From positions 1-14,417 of the forward strand of contig CAIXEV010000653.1 of the NCBI GenBank assembly GCA_903918555.1: a stretch of DNA of 14,417 bases, read 5' to 3'. The stretch's first letter is position 1. Each line of letters opens with the position of its first letter. The position numbers and the translations under genes are program-made. Positions 1 through 7,623 of the stretch are shown piece by piece. The notes beneath the pieces are model-generated. The model did not search any database and was not told the origin of the DNA. It saw only the letters and a program-made list of their open reading frames with translations. Source of the DNA: an uncultured bacterium (lineage in GTDB: Bacteria; Planctomycetota; Phycisphaerae; Phycisphaerales; SM1A02).

Positions 1-1169
1 ACTACCTGGTGCACCTTGGCGCCGAGCTCGTCACGACCCTGCGCGACTCGAAGCGCTTTGAAGGCACCACCGACTTCGGGCGCCTCAGCGAAGCCGATGT
101 CATCATCGTCTGTGTGCCGACGCCGCTCGGAAAGCACTGGGAGCCCGACATCTCCTACATCCTCGAGACGGCGAAGGCGATCGGCAAGACGCTCCGCGCC
201 GGCCAGCTCGTCATCCTCGAGTCGACGACCTACCCGCGCACCACGCGCGACGACATGATGCCCGCGATCATGGAGGCCGCCGGCGACCGGGCCAAGAACC
301 TCGAGATCGGCCGCGATGTGTTCGGCGCCTTCAGCCCCGAGCGCGAGGATCCGGGTCGCAAGTCGCACTCGACGAGCACGATCCCGAAGCTGGTCGGTGG
401 CCTCGACGCCGCCTCGACCGAGCTCGCGGCCGCCGTCTACCGCAAGGGCGTCACCACCGTCGTCTCGGTGTCGAGCGCGGAGGTCGCCGAGAGCGCGAAG
501 CTCCTCGAGAACATCTTCCGTGCGGTCAACATCGCTCTCGTCAACGAGATGAAGGTCGTGCTCGACGCGATGGGCATCGATGTCTGGGAGGTCGTGCGCG
601 CGGCGAGCACCAAGCCGTTCGGCTTCATGCCGTTCTTCCCGGGCCCGGGCCTCGGCGGACACTGCATCCCGATCGACCCGTTCTACCTCACATGGAAGGC
701 CCGCGAGTACGGTCACTCCACGCGCTTCATCGAGCTCGCCGGCGAGATCAACACCTCGATGCCGCACTATGTCGTCGATCGCACGGTCCGTGCGCTCAAC
801 GACCATGGAAAGCCGATGAAGGGCTCGAGGATCCTCGTCGTCGGTCTCGCCTACAAGGCCGACATCGACGACGTGCGCGAGAGCCCGTCGTTCGAGCTCA
901 TCGAGCTCTGCAAGCATCATGGCGCACAGGTCGACTACTACGACCCGCTCGTCCCCGCGACCTGGGCCGGCCGCAAGCATGACCTGAAGATGACCTCCGT
1001 CGCCTACGACGCGACGACGATCGCGTCCTACGACTGCGTGCTCATCTCGACCGCCCACTCGAAGGTCGACTACGGCGTGATCGCGAAGAACGCGAAGCTC
1101 TGCGTCGACACCCGCGATGCGCTTCGCGCCTTCGAGGGCGAGATGGGGGCGCGGCTCGTCCGCGCGTGA
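1..1169 (+). CDS. wbpA: UDP-N-acetylglucosamine 6-dehydrogenase-like nucleotide-sugar dehydrogenase (5' end outside window)
   Basis: Probably a cytoplasmic NAD-dependent enzyme that oxidises C6 of UDP-GlcNAc (or a related UDP-sugar) to the uronic acid for polysaccharide synthesis. The frame is already open at base 3, and the usual N-terminal Rossmann GxGxxG is absent, so roughly the first 50 residues lie to the left. The GTG at base 9 is not the true start. Counting that GTG as residue 1, visible landmarks are VCVPTPLGK at 35-42, ESTTYPRTT at 71-79, FSPERED at 108-114, the conserved Lys in ESAKLLEN near 164 and the catalytic Cys219 in GLGGHCIPIDP. The C-terminal nucleotide-binding domain begins near ILVVGLAYKADIDDVRESP. 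The PTP...EPD pattern favours the WbpA branch over UDP-glucose or GDP-mannose dehydrogenases, but the exact substrate is inferred. The stop lies 3 bases before the flippase start, so the two are very probably co-transcribed. Confidence 0.87.
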   Translation, partial: YLVHLGAELVTTLRDSKRFEGTTDFGRLSEADVIIVCVPTPLGKHWEPDISYILETAKAIGKTLRAGQLVILESTTYPRTTRDDMMPAIMEAAGDRAKNLEIGRDVFGAFSPEREDPGRKSHSTSTIPKLVGGLDAASTELAAAVYRKGVTTVVSVSSAEVAESAKLLENIFRAVNIALVNEMKVVLDAMGIDVWEVVRAASTKPFGFMPFFPGPGLGGHCIPIDPFYLTWKAREYGHSTRFIELAGEINTSMPHYVVDRTVRALNDHGKPMKGSRILVVGLAYKADIDDVRESPSFELIELCKHHGAQVDYYDPLVPATWAGRKHDLKMTSVAYDATTIASYDCVLISTAHSKVDYGVIAKNAKLCVDTRDALRAFEGEMGARLVRA

Positions 1170-1172
1170 CGA

Positions 1173-2780
1173 ATGCCGCGGCCGCGGAGCGAAGACGAGG
1201 GTAGCCCTGGCAGCGACACCGCAGAGCCACTCGCGACGGACACCGGCGGGCATGGCAGCCTCACGAACGCAGCCGCGACGGGTTCGATCTGGACCCTCGT
1301 GCAGACCATCCTGAACAAGGTGGTGGCGCTGCTTGCGCTGTTCGCGCTGCAGAAGTTCCTCACCAAGGCCGACTTTGGCCTCGCGACGACCGCGACGAGC
1401 ATCGGCGCGTTCGTGATCCTGCTGTCGCCGCAGGTCCTTGGCGACATCTACGTCACCCGTTACGCAGACCGCGACCGGATCGGCGGCGCAGCGCTGCTGC
1501 TCGCGGCGGTGTCCGCGGGCTTCCTCGCCCTGCTGCTCGCCGTCTCTGCGCCGGCACTTGAAAGGCTCTACGAGAGCGAAGGTCTCGCGATCGTCCTCCT
1601 GTTCATCGCGCTGAGGCCGCTGGCGGACACGGTGCAGTTTCTTCCTCTCGCGCGCATGCGCAGCGCGCTGCGCTATCGAGAGCAGTCGCGCATCGGTTCG
1701 ATCGCGACCTGCAGCGCCAGCGTGCTGAGCGTCACGCTTGCGATGCTCGGCGCCGGCGCCGTCGCGGTCGTGCTGCCGACGATCCTGGCGTTGTTCGCGA
1801 GCGGACTGCTCTACGCTCGAATCACCGGCTATGGACCACGCAAGGTTCACCGCGAGGAGATCGCGCCGCTCGCGCGCACCTATGCGGTCGGTTCGCTCGG
1901 GCAGTATCTCTCGAATGTCAATGTCATCATCGAGTCGCTCGTCGTCTCCGCGATCGCGACCGTCGGCGGCACGGGCCTCTTCGGCCTTGCCTTCACGGTC
2001 GCGACCCAGGCGAACTCGGTGCTCGCCGTGCAGGTGTCGAATGTCCTCCAGCCGATCTTCGTCCGCATCACCGACCAGCCTGCCCGCCAGGCCGCGTCGT
2101 TCATGCGCGCCACGCGGCTTCTCTCCGCGGCGTGTGTTCCGATCTCGCTGATGCAGGCCGCGCTGGCGCCGATCCTGTTCGCGCTGTTCTTCGAGCCGCA
2201 GTGGCTGGGCTGCGTGCCCATCATCGTGATGCTGAGCATCGGGCAGTGCTTCCTCTTCATGATCATGCCGGCGACGGCGCTGCTGAAGGCTCAGGGTCGC
2301 TTCAAGGCATACTTCCTCTGGCAGAGCGCACAGCTGGTGTCCGGGCTGACGCTGCTCTCGATGAGCGGTCTCTTCGGCGAGGGGATCGCGCGTTCGCTGC
2401 TCGAGAGCGTCGGCGTGACGCCTGATCCCGACGGTGTCGTGCCCTTCGCGGTGGCGTGCGCGGGCGTGTGCAACAGCGCGGTCTTCCTCCCGCTCGCCGT
2501 GTGGATCGCGGGTCGCCCTGGACGAATCCCCGCGCGATCGATCGCACGGCTCTTCCTTGCCCCGTGGCTCGTCACTGTTCCGGCCGTGGCGCTGGTGGTG
2601 GGAGCGTGGTTCGGCATGCACGCGATCTGGCCTGCCTGGATCGCGCACACGCTCACCCTGTTCGTCGTGGGTCCGTCGATGCTCGTCGTGGCGATCGTCG
2701 GGTGCGCGCGTGAGCATCCTGAGACCTGGAGGGACTTCACGGGCTTTGTCGGGCGTTTCCGCGCGCGGATTGGCCGGTAG
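1173..2780 (+). CDS. Wzx-like polysaccharide flippase (oligosaccharide translocase)
   Basis: A polytopic inner-membrane protein of 535 residues, in the size range of the polysaccharide/lipid II flippase (MOP) superfamily. It would move undecaprenyl-linked repeat units across the membrane. After a charged N-terminal stretch of about 35 residues come the characteristic first segment (SIWTLVQTILNKVVALLALF) and the following QKFLTKADFGLA, a pattern typical of Wzx and RfbX proteins (fold, helix, then 'L....FGL'). About a dozen further hydrophobic segments follow, with short Arg-rich cytoplasmic loops and the family-like ALLKAQGRFK near residue 370. The start at 1173 is the only ATG ahead of the first membrane segment and sits 3 bases after the dehydrogenase stop. 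No clear Shine-Dalgarno is visible, so translation may be coupled. Codon use is the same high-GC3 style as its neighbours. Substrate identity cannot be read from the sequence. Confidence 0.85.
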   Translation: MPRPRSEDEGSPGSDTAEPLATDTGGHGSLTNAAATGSIWTLVQTILNKVVALLALFALQKFLTKADFGLATTATSIGAFVILLSPQVLGDIYVTRYADRDRIGGAALLLAAVSAGFLALLLAVSAPALERLYESEGLAIVLLFIALRPLADTVQFLPLARMRSALRYREQSRIGSIATCSASVLSVTLAMLGAGAVAVVLPTILALFASGLLYARITGYGPRKVHREEIAPLARTYAVGSLGQYLSNVNVIIESLVVSAIATVGGTGLFGLAFTVATQANSVLAVQVSNVLQPIFVRITDQPARQAASFMRATRLLSAACVPISLMQAALAPILFALFFEPQWLGCVPIIVMLSIGQCFLFMIMPATALLKAQGRFKAYFLWQSAQLVSGLTLLSMSGLFGEGIARSLLESVGVTPDPDGVVPFAVACAGVCNSAVFLPLAVWIAGRPGRIPARSIARLFLAPWLVTVPAVALVVGAWFGMHAIWPAWIAHTLTLFVVGPSMLVVAIVGCAREHPETWRDFTGFVGRFRARIGR

Positions 2781-2916
2781 GCTCGGTCTGTAGCGGGCAT
2801 CCGAGTGGAAATCCCCGAGCGAGAGGAACAGACCCACCCGCGTCGCCTCATGCGGGCCTCAATTCAATTGAAACTGCAGATGCGGCATGTGGTTTCGCCG
2901 ATCTTGGGAGGCCCTG

Positions 2917-2951
2917 CCGTGTCGGTCGGGTTCAAATCACCGACGACACGG
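2917..2951 (+). terminator. Stem-loop between flippase and secreted-protein genes (weak terminator or leader hairpin)
   Basis: CCGTGTCGGTCGG (2917-2929) pairs with CCGACGACACGG (2940-2951). This gives a 12-bp stem with one bulged G and a 10-base loop. The downstream CTTTGTCT is only mildly T-rich, so intrinsic termination is possible but not typical. It lies 61 bases ahead of the next start codon, so it could equally be a 5' leader structure. The rest of the 231-base gap (2781-3011) shows no convincing promoter; TTGAAA at 2868-2873 has no good -10 partner. Confidence 0.4.
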
Positions 2952-3000
2952 CTTTGTCTGGGGCGTAAAGTTCTGCGGCTGATCCCATTTCAAGGAGCAC

Positions 3001-3005
3001 AGGAG
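3001..3005 (+). promoter_or_regulatory. Shine-Dalgarno fixing the start of the secreted protein
   Basis: AGGAG at 3001-3005 lies 6 bases before ATG 3012. A second AAGGAG occurs at 2992-2997. The reading frame is open upstream to an ATG at 2805, but that extension has no such site and would bury the signal peptide. This site decides for 3012. It stands out because most genes in the window lack a recognisable Shine-Dalgarno. Confidence 0.7.
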
Positions 3006-3011
3006 TTGTTC

Positions 3012-4619
3012 ATGACCTTGACGAGCATCATCTGCACATCGCTGCTGCTGGTTGCACCTCAATCCGGGGCGTCGGTCGGCTTGAAGCCGCCGGCGACCAA
3101 TCCCGCGACCACGCAGCCCGCGCCGATCGGCGGTCGAAACACCGTCACGATCGCGCCGACCGCCAAGGCAAGGTCAACGACCTTGCCCCCATATCGCGAG
3201 ATCTGGGCCTCTTGCTGGAGACCCGTGCCCGCGGGATGCACGCTGCTCACGCAGCAGATCCGCGTGGAAGGGGCGTTCTTCCCCGCTCACCCGGCGACAT
3301 CGCTCGCAACGCGACCCAACGCCGCGGCCGTCGCCGCGCAGACAAAGGCTCTTCCAAACGGGCGCGCGGCATTGATGTGGTGGCGCTATTCGAACTCGCT
3401 CTTCTATCCCGAACCGCCAGGCGGCAACACCCCCACCCTCAGCGGGACGAGCCCGCGTCCTTGGGATGCGAACGCCGTGACCGCCGTGTCTCAGGAGTGG
3501 ACCGCGTGGCTTCAGGAGTTCAAGAACGCCGGCGGCAAGATGGACTACCTCATCGGCGACTGCGAGCGCTGGGGTCTCTTCCTTTCATGGAGCCTCAGCG
3601 ATGGTCAGATCCAGCAGATCGCTTCGGATCCGCGCGCAGCGCAGCCGTACTACAGCGCATCGCCCCTGACGACGCTGGTGAGCGGGGTCAGCATCGCGAA
3701 GGTCAAGGCCTTCACGCAGACCACCGACTACATGAAGTGGGATTGCGCGATGGGCACGCTCACGGCGGCCTCGATGAGGCGGGCCGTCTGGGATCCGGCG
3801 GCGGCGCTGTTTCCATCGGTGCGCGGCAGCAACTACGCAGGCATCCGCATGACGGACAAGCCGGCGCCTGACATCAACGGTCACCCGCATCCCTGGAACA
3901 ATGTCGTCGGCACAGCGGCGTCTCCCGTTGCATACGGGCAGATGGAAGGCGTCTCGACAGCATGGTTCATCGACCCCGCGAATCCGACCCAACTCTCCAA
4001 GACCGGCTCCAAGCGTGTCGACCGCACGCCATGGAACGCGTTCCTGCTCGATGTCCAGTCGGCCCGTGGCTGCAAGCGCAGCGCACCCGAGCTGCCGCTT
4101 CAGCCATGGATCGCGCTGCAGTCGTGGCGTGGCCGCATCGCCGGGCTCGTTCCCTATCCGAACGACCTTCGCTACTACGACGAGATGCTGCGTCATTACG
4201 CGGTGCTCGGCACGGAGGTCTTCCTGTACTGGAATCCCGAGGCGGTGGGTCTCGGCCCCGATGCGCGTTGGACGGAGACCGATCGCACGAACGGCGCGGT
4301 GCGGCTGAACGGCGTGCTTTCCGAGATCAACTCGAGGACCGACGGCGTCGTGATCGCCACCGCCACGGTGCAACCGCTCGCGCTTGACGCCCGCGTCGTG
4401 ACTTCGGGCGCGCAGCGACGCGACGGCAAGTGGATCTGGCGCACGACGGCGAAGCCTGATGTCGCGAGGCTGCGCAACACGCAGACCGGAGCGGTCGTCG
4501 GCTTCGACGCATCGGGCGTTGGCCGCTGGGATCTGACCGACACCAATGTCGCGCCGGTCTATGTGCCGGACACGACCCAGGCGTCGCTTGTGAATGTGGT
4601 CGAGACGCGGCGGCCCTGA
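3012..4619 (+). CDS. Secreted protein of unknown function, possibly a glycoside-hydrolase-like (TIM-barrel) protein
   Basis: A protein of 535 residues that I do not recognise by name. Residues 1-20 are hydrophobic (MTLTSIICTSLLLVAPQSGA) and look like a signal peptide, though the n-region lacks a positive charge. A Pro/Thr/Ala-rich linker spans about 25-60. The middle is rich in Trp and Tyr (MWWRYSNS at 122-129, WTAWLQEF at 163-170). It also has an acidic strand end, MDYLIGDCERWG at 177-188, of the sort that carries catalytic acids in TIM-barrel glycosidases. Near 366-410 come PWIALQSWRGR and TEVFLYWNPE, again barrel-like. Residues about 447-535 look beta-rich (GKWIWRTTAKPD, then TGAVVGFDASGVGRWDL), like an accessory C-terminal domain. 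The locus context suggests it acts on or binds the exported polysaccharide. The glycosidase idea is inference only. It converges on the polymerase gene, with a 13-bp tandem repeat overlapping its stop. Confidence 0.75.
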   Translation: MTLTSIICTSLLLVAPQSGASVGLKPPATNPATTQPAPIGGRNTVTIAPTAKARSTTLPPYREIWASCWRPVPAGCTLLTQQIRVEGAFFPAHPATSLATRPNAAAVAAQTKALPNGRAALMWWRYSNSLFYPEPPGGNTPTLSGTSPRPWDANAVTAVSQEWTAWLQEFKNAGGKMDYLIGDCERWGLFLSWSLSDGQIQQIASDPRAAQPYYSASPLTTLVSGVSIAKVKAFTQTTDYMKWDCAMGTLTAASMRRAVWDPAAALFPSVRGSNYAGIRMTDKPAPDINGHPHPWNNVVGTAASPVAYGQMEGVSTAWFIDPANPTQLSKTGSKRVDRTPWNAFLLDVQSARGCKRSAPELPLQPWIALQSWRGRIAGLVPYPNDLRYYDEMLRHYAVLGTEVFLYWNPEAVGLGPDARWTETDRTNGAVRLNGVLSEINSRTDGVVIATATVQPLALDARVVTSGAQRRDGKWIWRTTAKPDVARLRNTQTGAVVGFDASGVGRWDLTDTNVAPVYVPDTTQASLVNVVETRRP

Positions 4620-4660
4620 AAGGCGGCCCTGAAAGGCGGCCCCGAACGGCGGCCCTGCAG
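4609..4660. repeat. Four tandem copies of a 13-bp unit overlapping a stop codon
   Basis: The unit GGCGGCCCTGAAA occurs at 4609-4621 and 4622-4634 exactly. GGCGGCCCCGAAC (4635-4647) and GGCGGCCCTGCAG (4648-4660) are diverged copies. The first copy contains the final codons and TGA of the secreted-protein gene. The array fills most of the 53-base gap to the convergent polymerase gene. The decay from left to right suggests recent slippage duplication at the left end. No intrinsic terminator is evident here. Confidence 0.9.
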
Positions 4661-4672
4661 CGCGCGTCGCAG

Positions 4673-6196
4673 TTACTCGCGCCGCGCGCGGCCGAGGCTC
4701 TCGTGTGTCTCGTCTGATGTCGACAGGTCGGATTCGGTGGCGAGTGGTTCAGGATCGAGTGAACCAAGATCCTCTTCATATCCCTCGCCATATCCCTCGC
4801 CATATCCCTCGCCATATCCATCGTCACCGAATCCGGCCATGTCGCCTTCATCTTCCGCCGCGAGCGGATTGGCATCCCGTTCGATGAGGAAGGCGCCGAG
4901 CGCGCCCGTCGAGTAGATGAAGATGACCGGCAACGAGATGATTCCGAGGAAGAAGCCCTCGAAGATCGAGCCTACGAGAATGATCGCGATCGAGGCGAAG
5001 ACCAGGTCGGCGTGGAGGGGACGGACGACGCCGCGGCGGCGGATCCAGAGCATGCGAGCTGCGAGGACAAAGATCGACGAGACGAAGATCGCGAGCGGAA
5101 TCGCTCCGGAGATGCCCATGAGCGCGAGCGTGGTGAGATAGCTCGATTCGTTGGCGGAGACGGCGCCGTCCGAGCGCGATCCCATCGCGCCGAGCAGCGG
5201 CGCCGAGTAGAACTCCTCGAGAAGCCCGAGCCAGACCTCGCGTCGCGTGTTGTCGCCGTAGATGAAGCGGTCGATGCCCAGGAGGCTCTCGCCGAAGATC
5301 GTCGCGACAAGCGCGAGGCTGAGCCCGCCCACCGCCGCGAGAAGCGTGGCGCTGCCGAGTCGGAATCGGAAGTATGCGATGAGGCCTGCGGCCGCCGAAA
5401 GCGCGGACATGCGCGAACCCGCCCACAGGATCAGGATCGCGAGCACGCCGATCGCGATGCCGAAGATCCAGCGCGAGGGCGATCCGAACGGCGATCGCGC
5501 GAAGATGTGCGTGTTGAAGAGGATGAAGATCGCCGACACATATCCCGCGAGCTGCGGGTTGCCGCTGATGCCGGCGAAACGGCCGTTGGCGATCGCCTGG
5601 CCGTAGCCGAAGCTCAACTGCACCATGTTGAGCGCGATGAAGCCGAGGCTCGCGACGCCGAACATGTTCACATAGCGCTCGAGGTCGCGGTCGCGCTCGA
5701 GACGCTTGGCGAATCCCCATGCGAAGCCGATCAGCATGAGGAGGTCGGTGATCCAGCCCAGGCCCGCACGCGCGTACTCGCCGCGGAGCCCAAGTCGAAG
5801 CAGGTAGAAGGTCTGGAAGAGGAAGAACGCCAGCATGAAGAAGCTGAGCGCCCGCGAGCGGATTCCCTGCGGAGCAAGCAGGAGGTTGCCTGACATCGCC
5901 GCGAGGATCAGAACCGAAAGCGGCCGCGACACATCTCGCAGCTGGTGCAACGGGGTCACCAGCGTGTTGTCGAAGTACTTGTTCTCCTGCGACATCATCG
6001 AGATCAGGATCAGCACGAGCGTGCCGCCGATGTACGCGCCGTTGCGGTGCAGGAAGATGATGCTGAGCAGGACGGTGAAGAGCACCGCGGCGATCATTCC
6101 AACGGGAGTCGTCAGCGCCTGGAAGACGACGCCGATCATCTCAGTGGCGGTCGCGTTCTGCGCGAGCAGGGTCGGGATGATGGTTGTGTTCGCCAT
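4673..6196 (-). CDS. O-antigen polymerase/ligase-like membrane protein (Wzy/WaaL superfamily)
   Basis: A 507-residue polytopic membrane protein with about 11-13 predicted helices from residue 30 to 445. The motif SGNPQLAGYVSAIFIL near 210-225, followed by LILWAGSRMSALSA, matches the Wzy_C/O-antigen ligase family, as does the periplasmic stretch ending ..EEFYSAPLLGAMGSRSDG. The likely role is polymerising repeat units or ligating the chain to an acceptor; sequence alone does not separate the two. The start was set at ATG 6196 (MANTTIIPTLL). An upstream in-frame ATG at 6265 would add 23 Pro/Arg-rich residues that look untranslated. No clear Shine-Dalgarno is visible. The C-terminal tail of about 60 residues is acidic and carries a GYGE repeat. 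It lies downstream of gmd on the same strand across a 186-base gap, opposite in direction to the rest of the locus. Confidence 0.82.
   Translation of the reverse strand: MANTTIIPTLLAQNATATEMIGVVFQALTTPVGMIAAVLFTVLLSIIFLHRNGAYIGGTLVLILISMMSQENKYFDNTLVTPLHQLRDVSRPLSVLILAAMSGNLLLAPQGIRSRALSFFMLAFFLFQTFYLLRLGLRGEYARAGLGWITDLLMLIGFAWGFAKRLERDRDLERYVNMFGVASLGFIALNMVQLSFGYGQAIANGRFAGISGNPQLAGYVSAIFILFNTHIFARSPFGSPSRWIFGIAIGVLAILILWAGSRMSALSAAAGLIAYFRFRLGSATLLAAVGGLSLALVATIFGESLLGIDRFIYGDNTRREVWLGLLEEFYSAPLLGAMGSRSDGAVSANESSYLTTLALMGISGAIPLAIFVSSIFVLAARMLWIRRRGVVRPLHADLVFASIAIILVGSIFEGFFLGIISLPVIFIYSTGALGAFLIERDANPLAAEDEGDMAGFGDDGYGEGYGEGYGEGYEEDLGSLDPEPLATESDLSTSDETHESLGRARRE
4777..4824 (-). repeat. 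12-bp in-frame tandem repeat encoding the GYGE tail
   Basis: On the + strand CATATCCCTCGC is repeated exactly at 4777-4788, 4789-4800 and 4801-4812, then in diverged form (CATATCCATCGT) at 4813-4824. Read on the - strand it encodes GYGEGYGEGYGEGY in the acidic cytoplasmic-looking tail of the polymerase-like protein. The 12-base unit keeps frame, so copy number changes would lengthen the tail without breaking the gene. Confidence 0.92.
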
Positions 6197-6282
6197 GGCT
6201 ACGGGGTTGGGCACGGAGATGGGAGGCCGCGACCGGCGGGGCGATCCTAGGACGGGGCCATCCACGGACCCGGAGAACGATG

Positions 6283-6302
6283 TGATCGGACCAGCCCGAT
6301 CA
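6283..6302 (-). promoter_or_regulatory. Inverted repeat in the gap upstream of the polymerase gene
   Basis: TGATCGG (6283-6289) and CCGATCA (6296-6302) form a perfect 7-bp inverted repeat with a 6-base spacer. It lies about 87 bases upstream of the polymerase start and 81 bases past the gmd stop. It lacks a T-run on the - strand, so it is more likely an operator-like site or leader hairpin than a terminator. The function is not shown. A TTGACC at about 6335-6340 read on the - strand has no convincing -10 partner. Confidence 0.3.
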
Positions 6303-6382
6303 AACCATCAATCGGCCAGATCGCATGGGTTGGTCAAGGAATCGGCGCCCGTCGGGACTGCTTTCAGGCAGTTTTCTGGGCT

Positions 6383-7408
6383 TCAGACCTGGTGTCCCGC
6401 GTTCCGCAGGGTGAGTTCCCGCCGCGCGAGCTCGAGGTCGTGCTCGACCATCATCCGGGACAGTTCCTCGACGGTGGTCCTCGGGTTCCACCCGAGCGTG
6501 GCGCGCGCCTTGGTCGCGTCTCCGAGCAGCTCGTCGACCTCCGCGGGTCGGAAGTACCTCGGATCAACCTCCACGAAGTCCCGGTAGTCGAGCCCGACTT
6601 CACCGAAGGCAAGCTCGCAGAACCTCCGCACCGAGATCATCTTGCCCGTCGCGACGACATAGTCGTCCGGCTTCTCCTGCTGCAGCATCAGCCACATGGC
6701 CTCGACATAGTCGCCTGCGAATCCCCAGTCGCGCTGCGCGTCGAGGTTGCCGAGATACAGCTTCGGCTGCAGGCCGAGCTTGATTCGGCCCACCGCGCGC
6801 GTGATCTTGCGCGTGACGAAGGTCTCGCCGCGCCGCGGGCTCTCATGGTTGAAGAGGATGCCGCAAGACGCGTGCATGTCGTAGCTCTCGCGGTAGTTCA
6901 CCGTGATGCAGTGCCCGAACACCTTGGCGCATCCATAGGGCGAACGCGGCCAGAAAGGCGTGGTTTCCCGCTGCGGAACCTCGCGCACCTGACCGAACAT
7001 CTCGCTCGAGGAGGCTTGGTAGAAGCGCACGCGGCGCTTCGACGACTGCTCGAAGTTCCGCACGGCCTCGAGCAGCTTGAGCACGCCCGTGGCGTCGACA
7101 TCCGCGGTGAACACGGGCTGGTCGAACGACACGCGCACATGGCTCTGCGCCCCGAGGTTGTAGACCTCGTCCGGCTGCGAGAGCTCGAGGATGCGCGTGA
7201 GGCAGTTGCCATCGGCGAGGTCGCCGTAGTGAAGCCGCAGGCGCGCGCCCTTGTCGTGGGGATCGGCGTAGATGTGGTCGATACGACCCGTGTTGAAGGA
7301 CGAGCTGCGCCGGATGATCCCGTGCACCTCGTAGCCCTTGCCGAGCAAGAGTTCCGCGAGGTAGCTGCCGTCTTGTCCAGTGATGCCGGTGATCAGGGCG
7401 CGCTTCAT
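6383..7408 (-). CDS. gmd: GDP-mannose 4,6-dehydratase
   Basis: Converts GDP-D-mannose to GDP-4-keto-6-deoxy-D-mannose in the cytoplasm, the first step to GDP-L-fucose. The 341 residues are close to the usual length for this extended SDR family. The Rossmann motif GITGQDG (G8, G11, G14) is present. Next comes RRSSSFNT at 33-40. The catalytic set S134/E136 (in ASSSEMFG), Y158 and K162 (SPYGCAK) corresponds to the Thr/Glu/Tyr/Lys set of E. coli Gmd. Further diagnostic stretches are ITVNYRESY, LFNHESPRRGETFVTRKI and GNLDAQRDWGFAGDYVEAMW. The start was placed at 7408 (MKRALITGITG) because 20 upstream in-frame residues are Pro/Arg-rich and the Rossmann fold normally begins at the N-terminus. It faces away from the glycosyltransferase at 7620. 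Its pathway partner fcl is nearby on the other strand. Confidence 0.96.
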   Translation of the reverse strand: MKRALITGITGQDGSYLAELLLGKGYEVHGIIRRSSSFNTGRIDHIYADPHDKGARLRLHYGDLADGNCLTRILELSQPDEVYNLGAQSHVRVSFDQPVFTADVDATGVLKLLEAVRNFEQSSKRRVRFYQASSSEMFGQVREVPQRETTPFWPRSPYGCAKVFGHCITVNYRESYDMHASCGILFNHESPRRGETFVTRKITRAVGRIKLGLQPKLYLGNLDAQRDWGFAGDYVEAMWLMLQQEKPDDYVVATGKMISVRRFCELAFGEVGLDYRDFVEVDPRYFRPAEVDELLGDATKARATLGWNPRTTVEELSRMMVEHDLELARRELTLRNAGHQV

Positions 7409-7619
7409 CGGTGGGGTGACTCGTGGCGGAGAGAAAGGGCCTGCTTCGGTTGGCGAACTTCGAACCAAGGAGTTTCAATCGGCTCGAAGCGTGGTGCCGA
7501 TAGAACTTTTGCGTGGAACGCCGCGCGAAACCGCGATCGCATCGACGCCGGGTGGCGTCTTCGTGGAACCGACACCGACACCGACCCGACACCGACCCTG
7601 CGACCGTGACCCTGCGACC
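7409..7619. promoter_or_regulatory. Divergent intergenic region between gmd and a glycosyltransferase
   Basis: These 211 bases separate two divergently transcribed genes and should hold both promoters, but I see no convincing -10/-35 pair for either. A perfect 6-bp hairpin GACGCC-GGGT-GGCGTC lies at 7544-7559, in the leader of the rightward gene. CGACAC-type repeats at about 7570-7593 run into a 14-bp-period duplication at the start codon. Confidence 0.45.
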
Positions 7620-7623
7620 ATGA
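7594..7623 (+). repeat. 14-bp-period direct repeat spanning the glycosyltransferase start codon
   Basis: GACCCTGCGACCGTGA (7594-7609) and GACCCTGCGACCATGA (7608-7623) differ by one base. The second copy carries the ATG start at 7620. The first carries an out-of-frame GTG at 7606. Just upstream are three CGACAC units (about 7570-7593). No Shine-Dalgarno is present. Confidence 0.85.

Noticed and set aside
2805..3011. N-terminal extension of the secreted protein to ATG 2805
   Set aside because: The extension would bury the signal-like peptide 69 residues inside, covers a stem-loop, and ignores the AGGAG placed 6 bases before ATG 3012.
4751..4773. AGGATC/GATCCT inverted repeat
   Set aside because: It lies within the coding sequence of the polymerase tail with an 11-base spacer and no T-run; probably chance.
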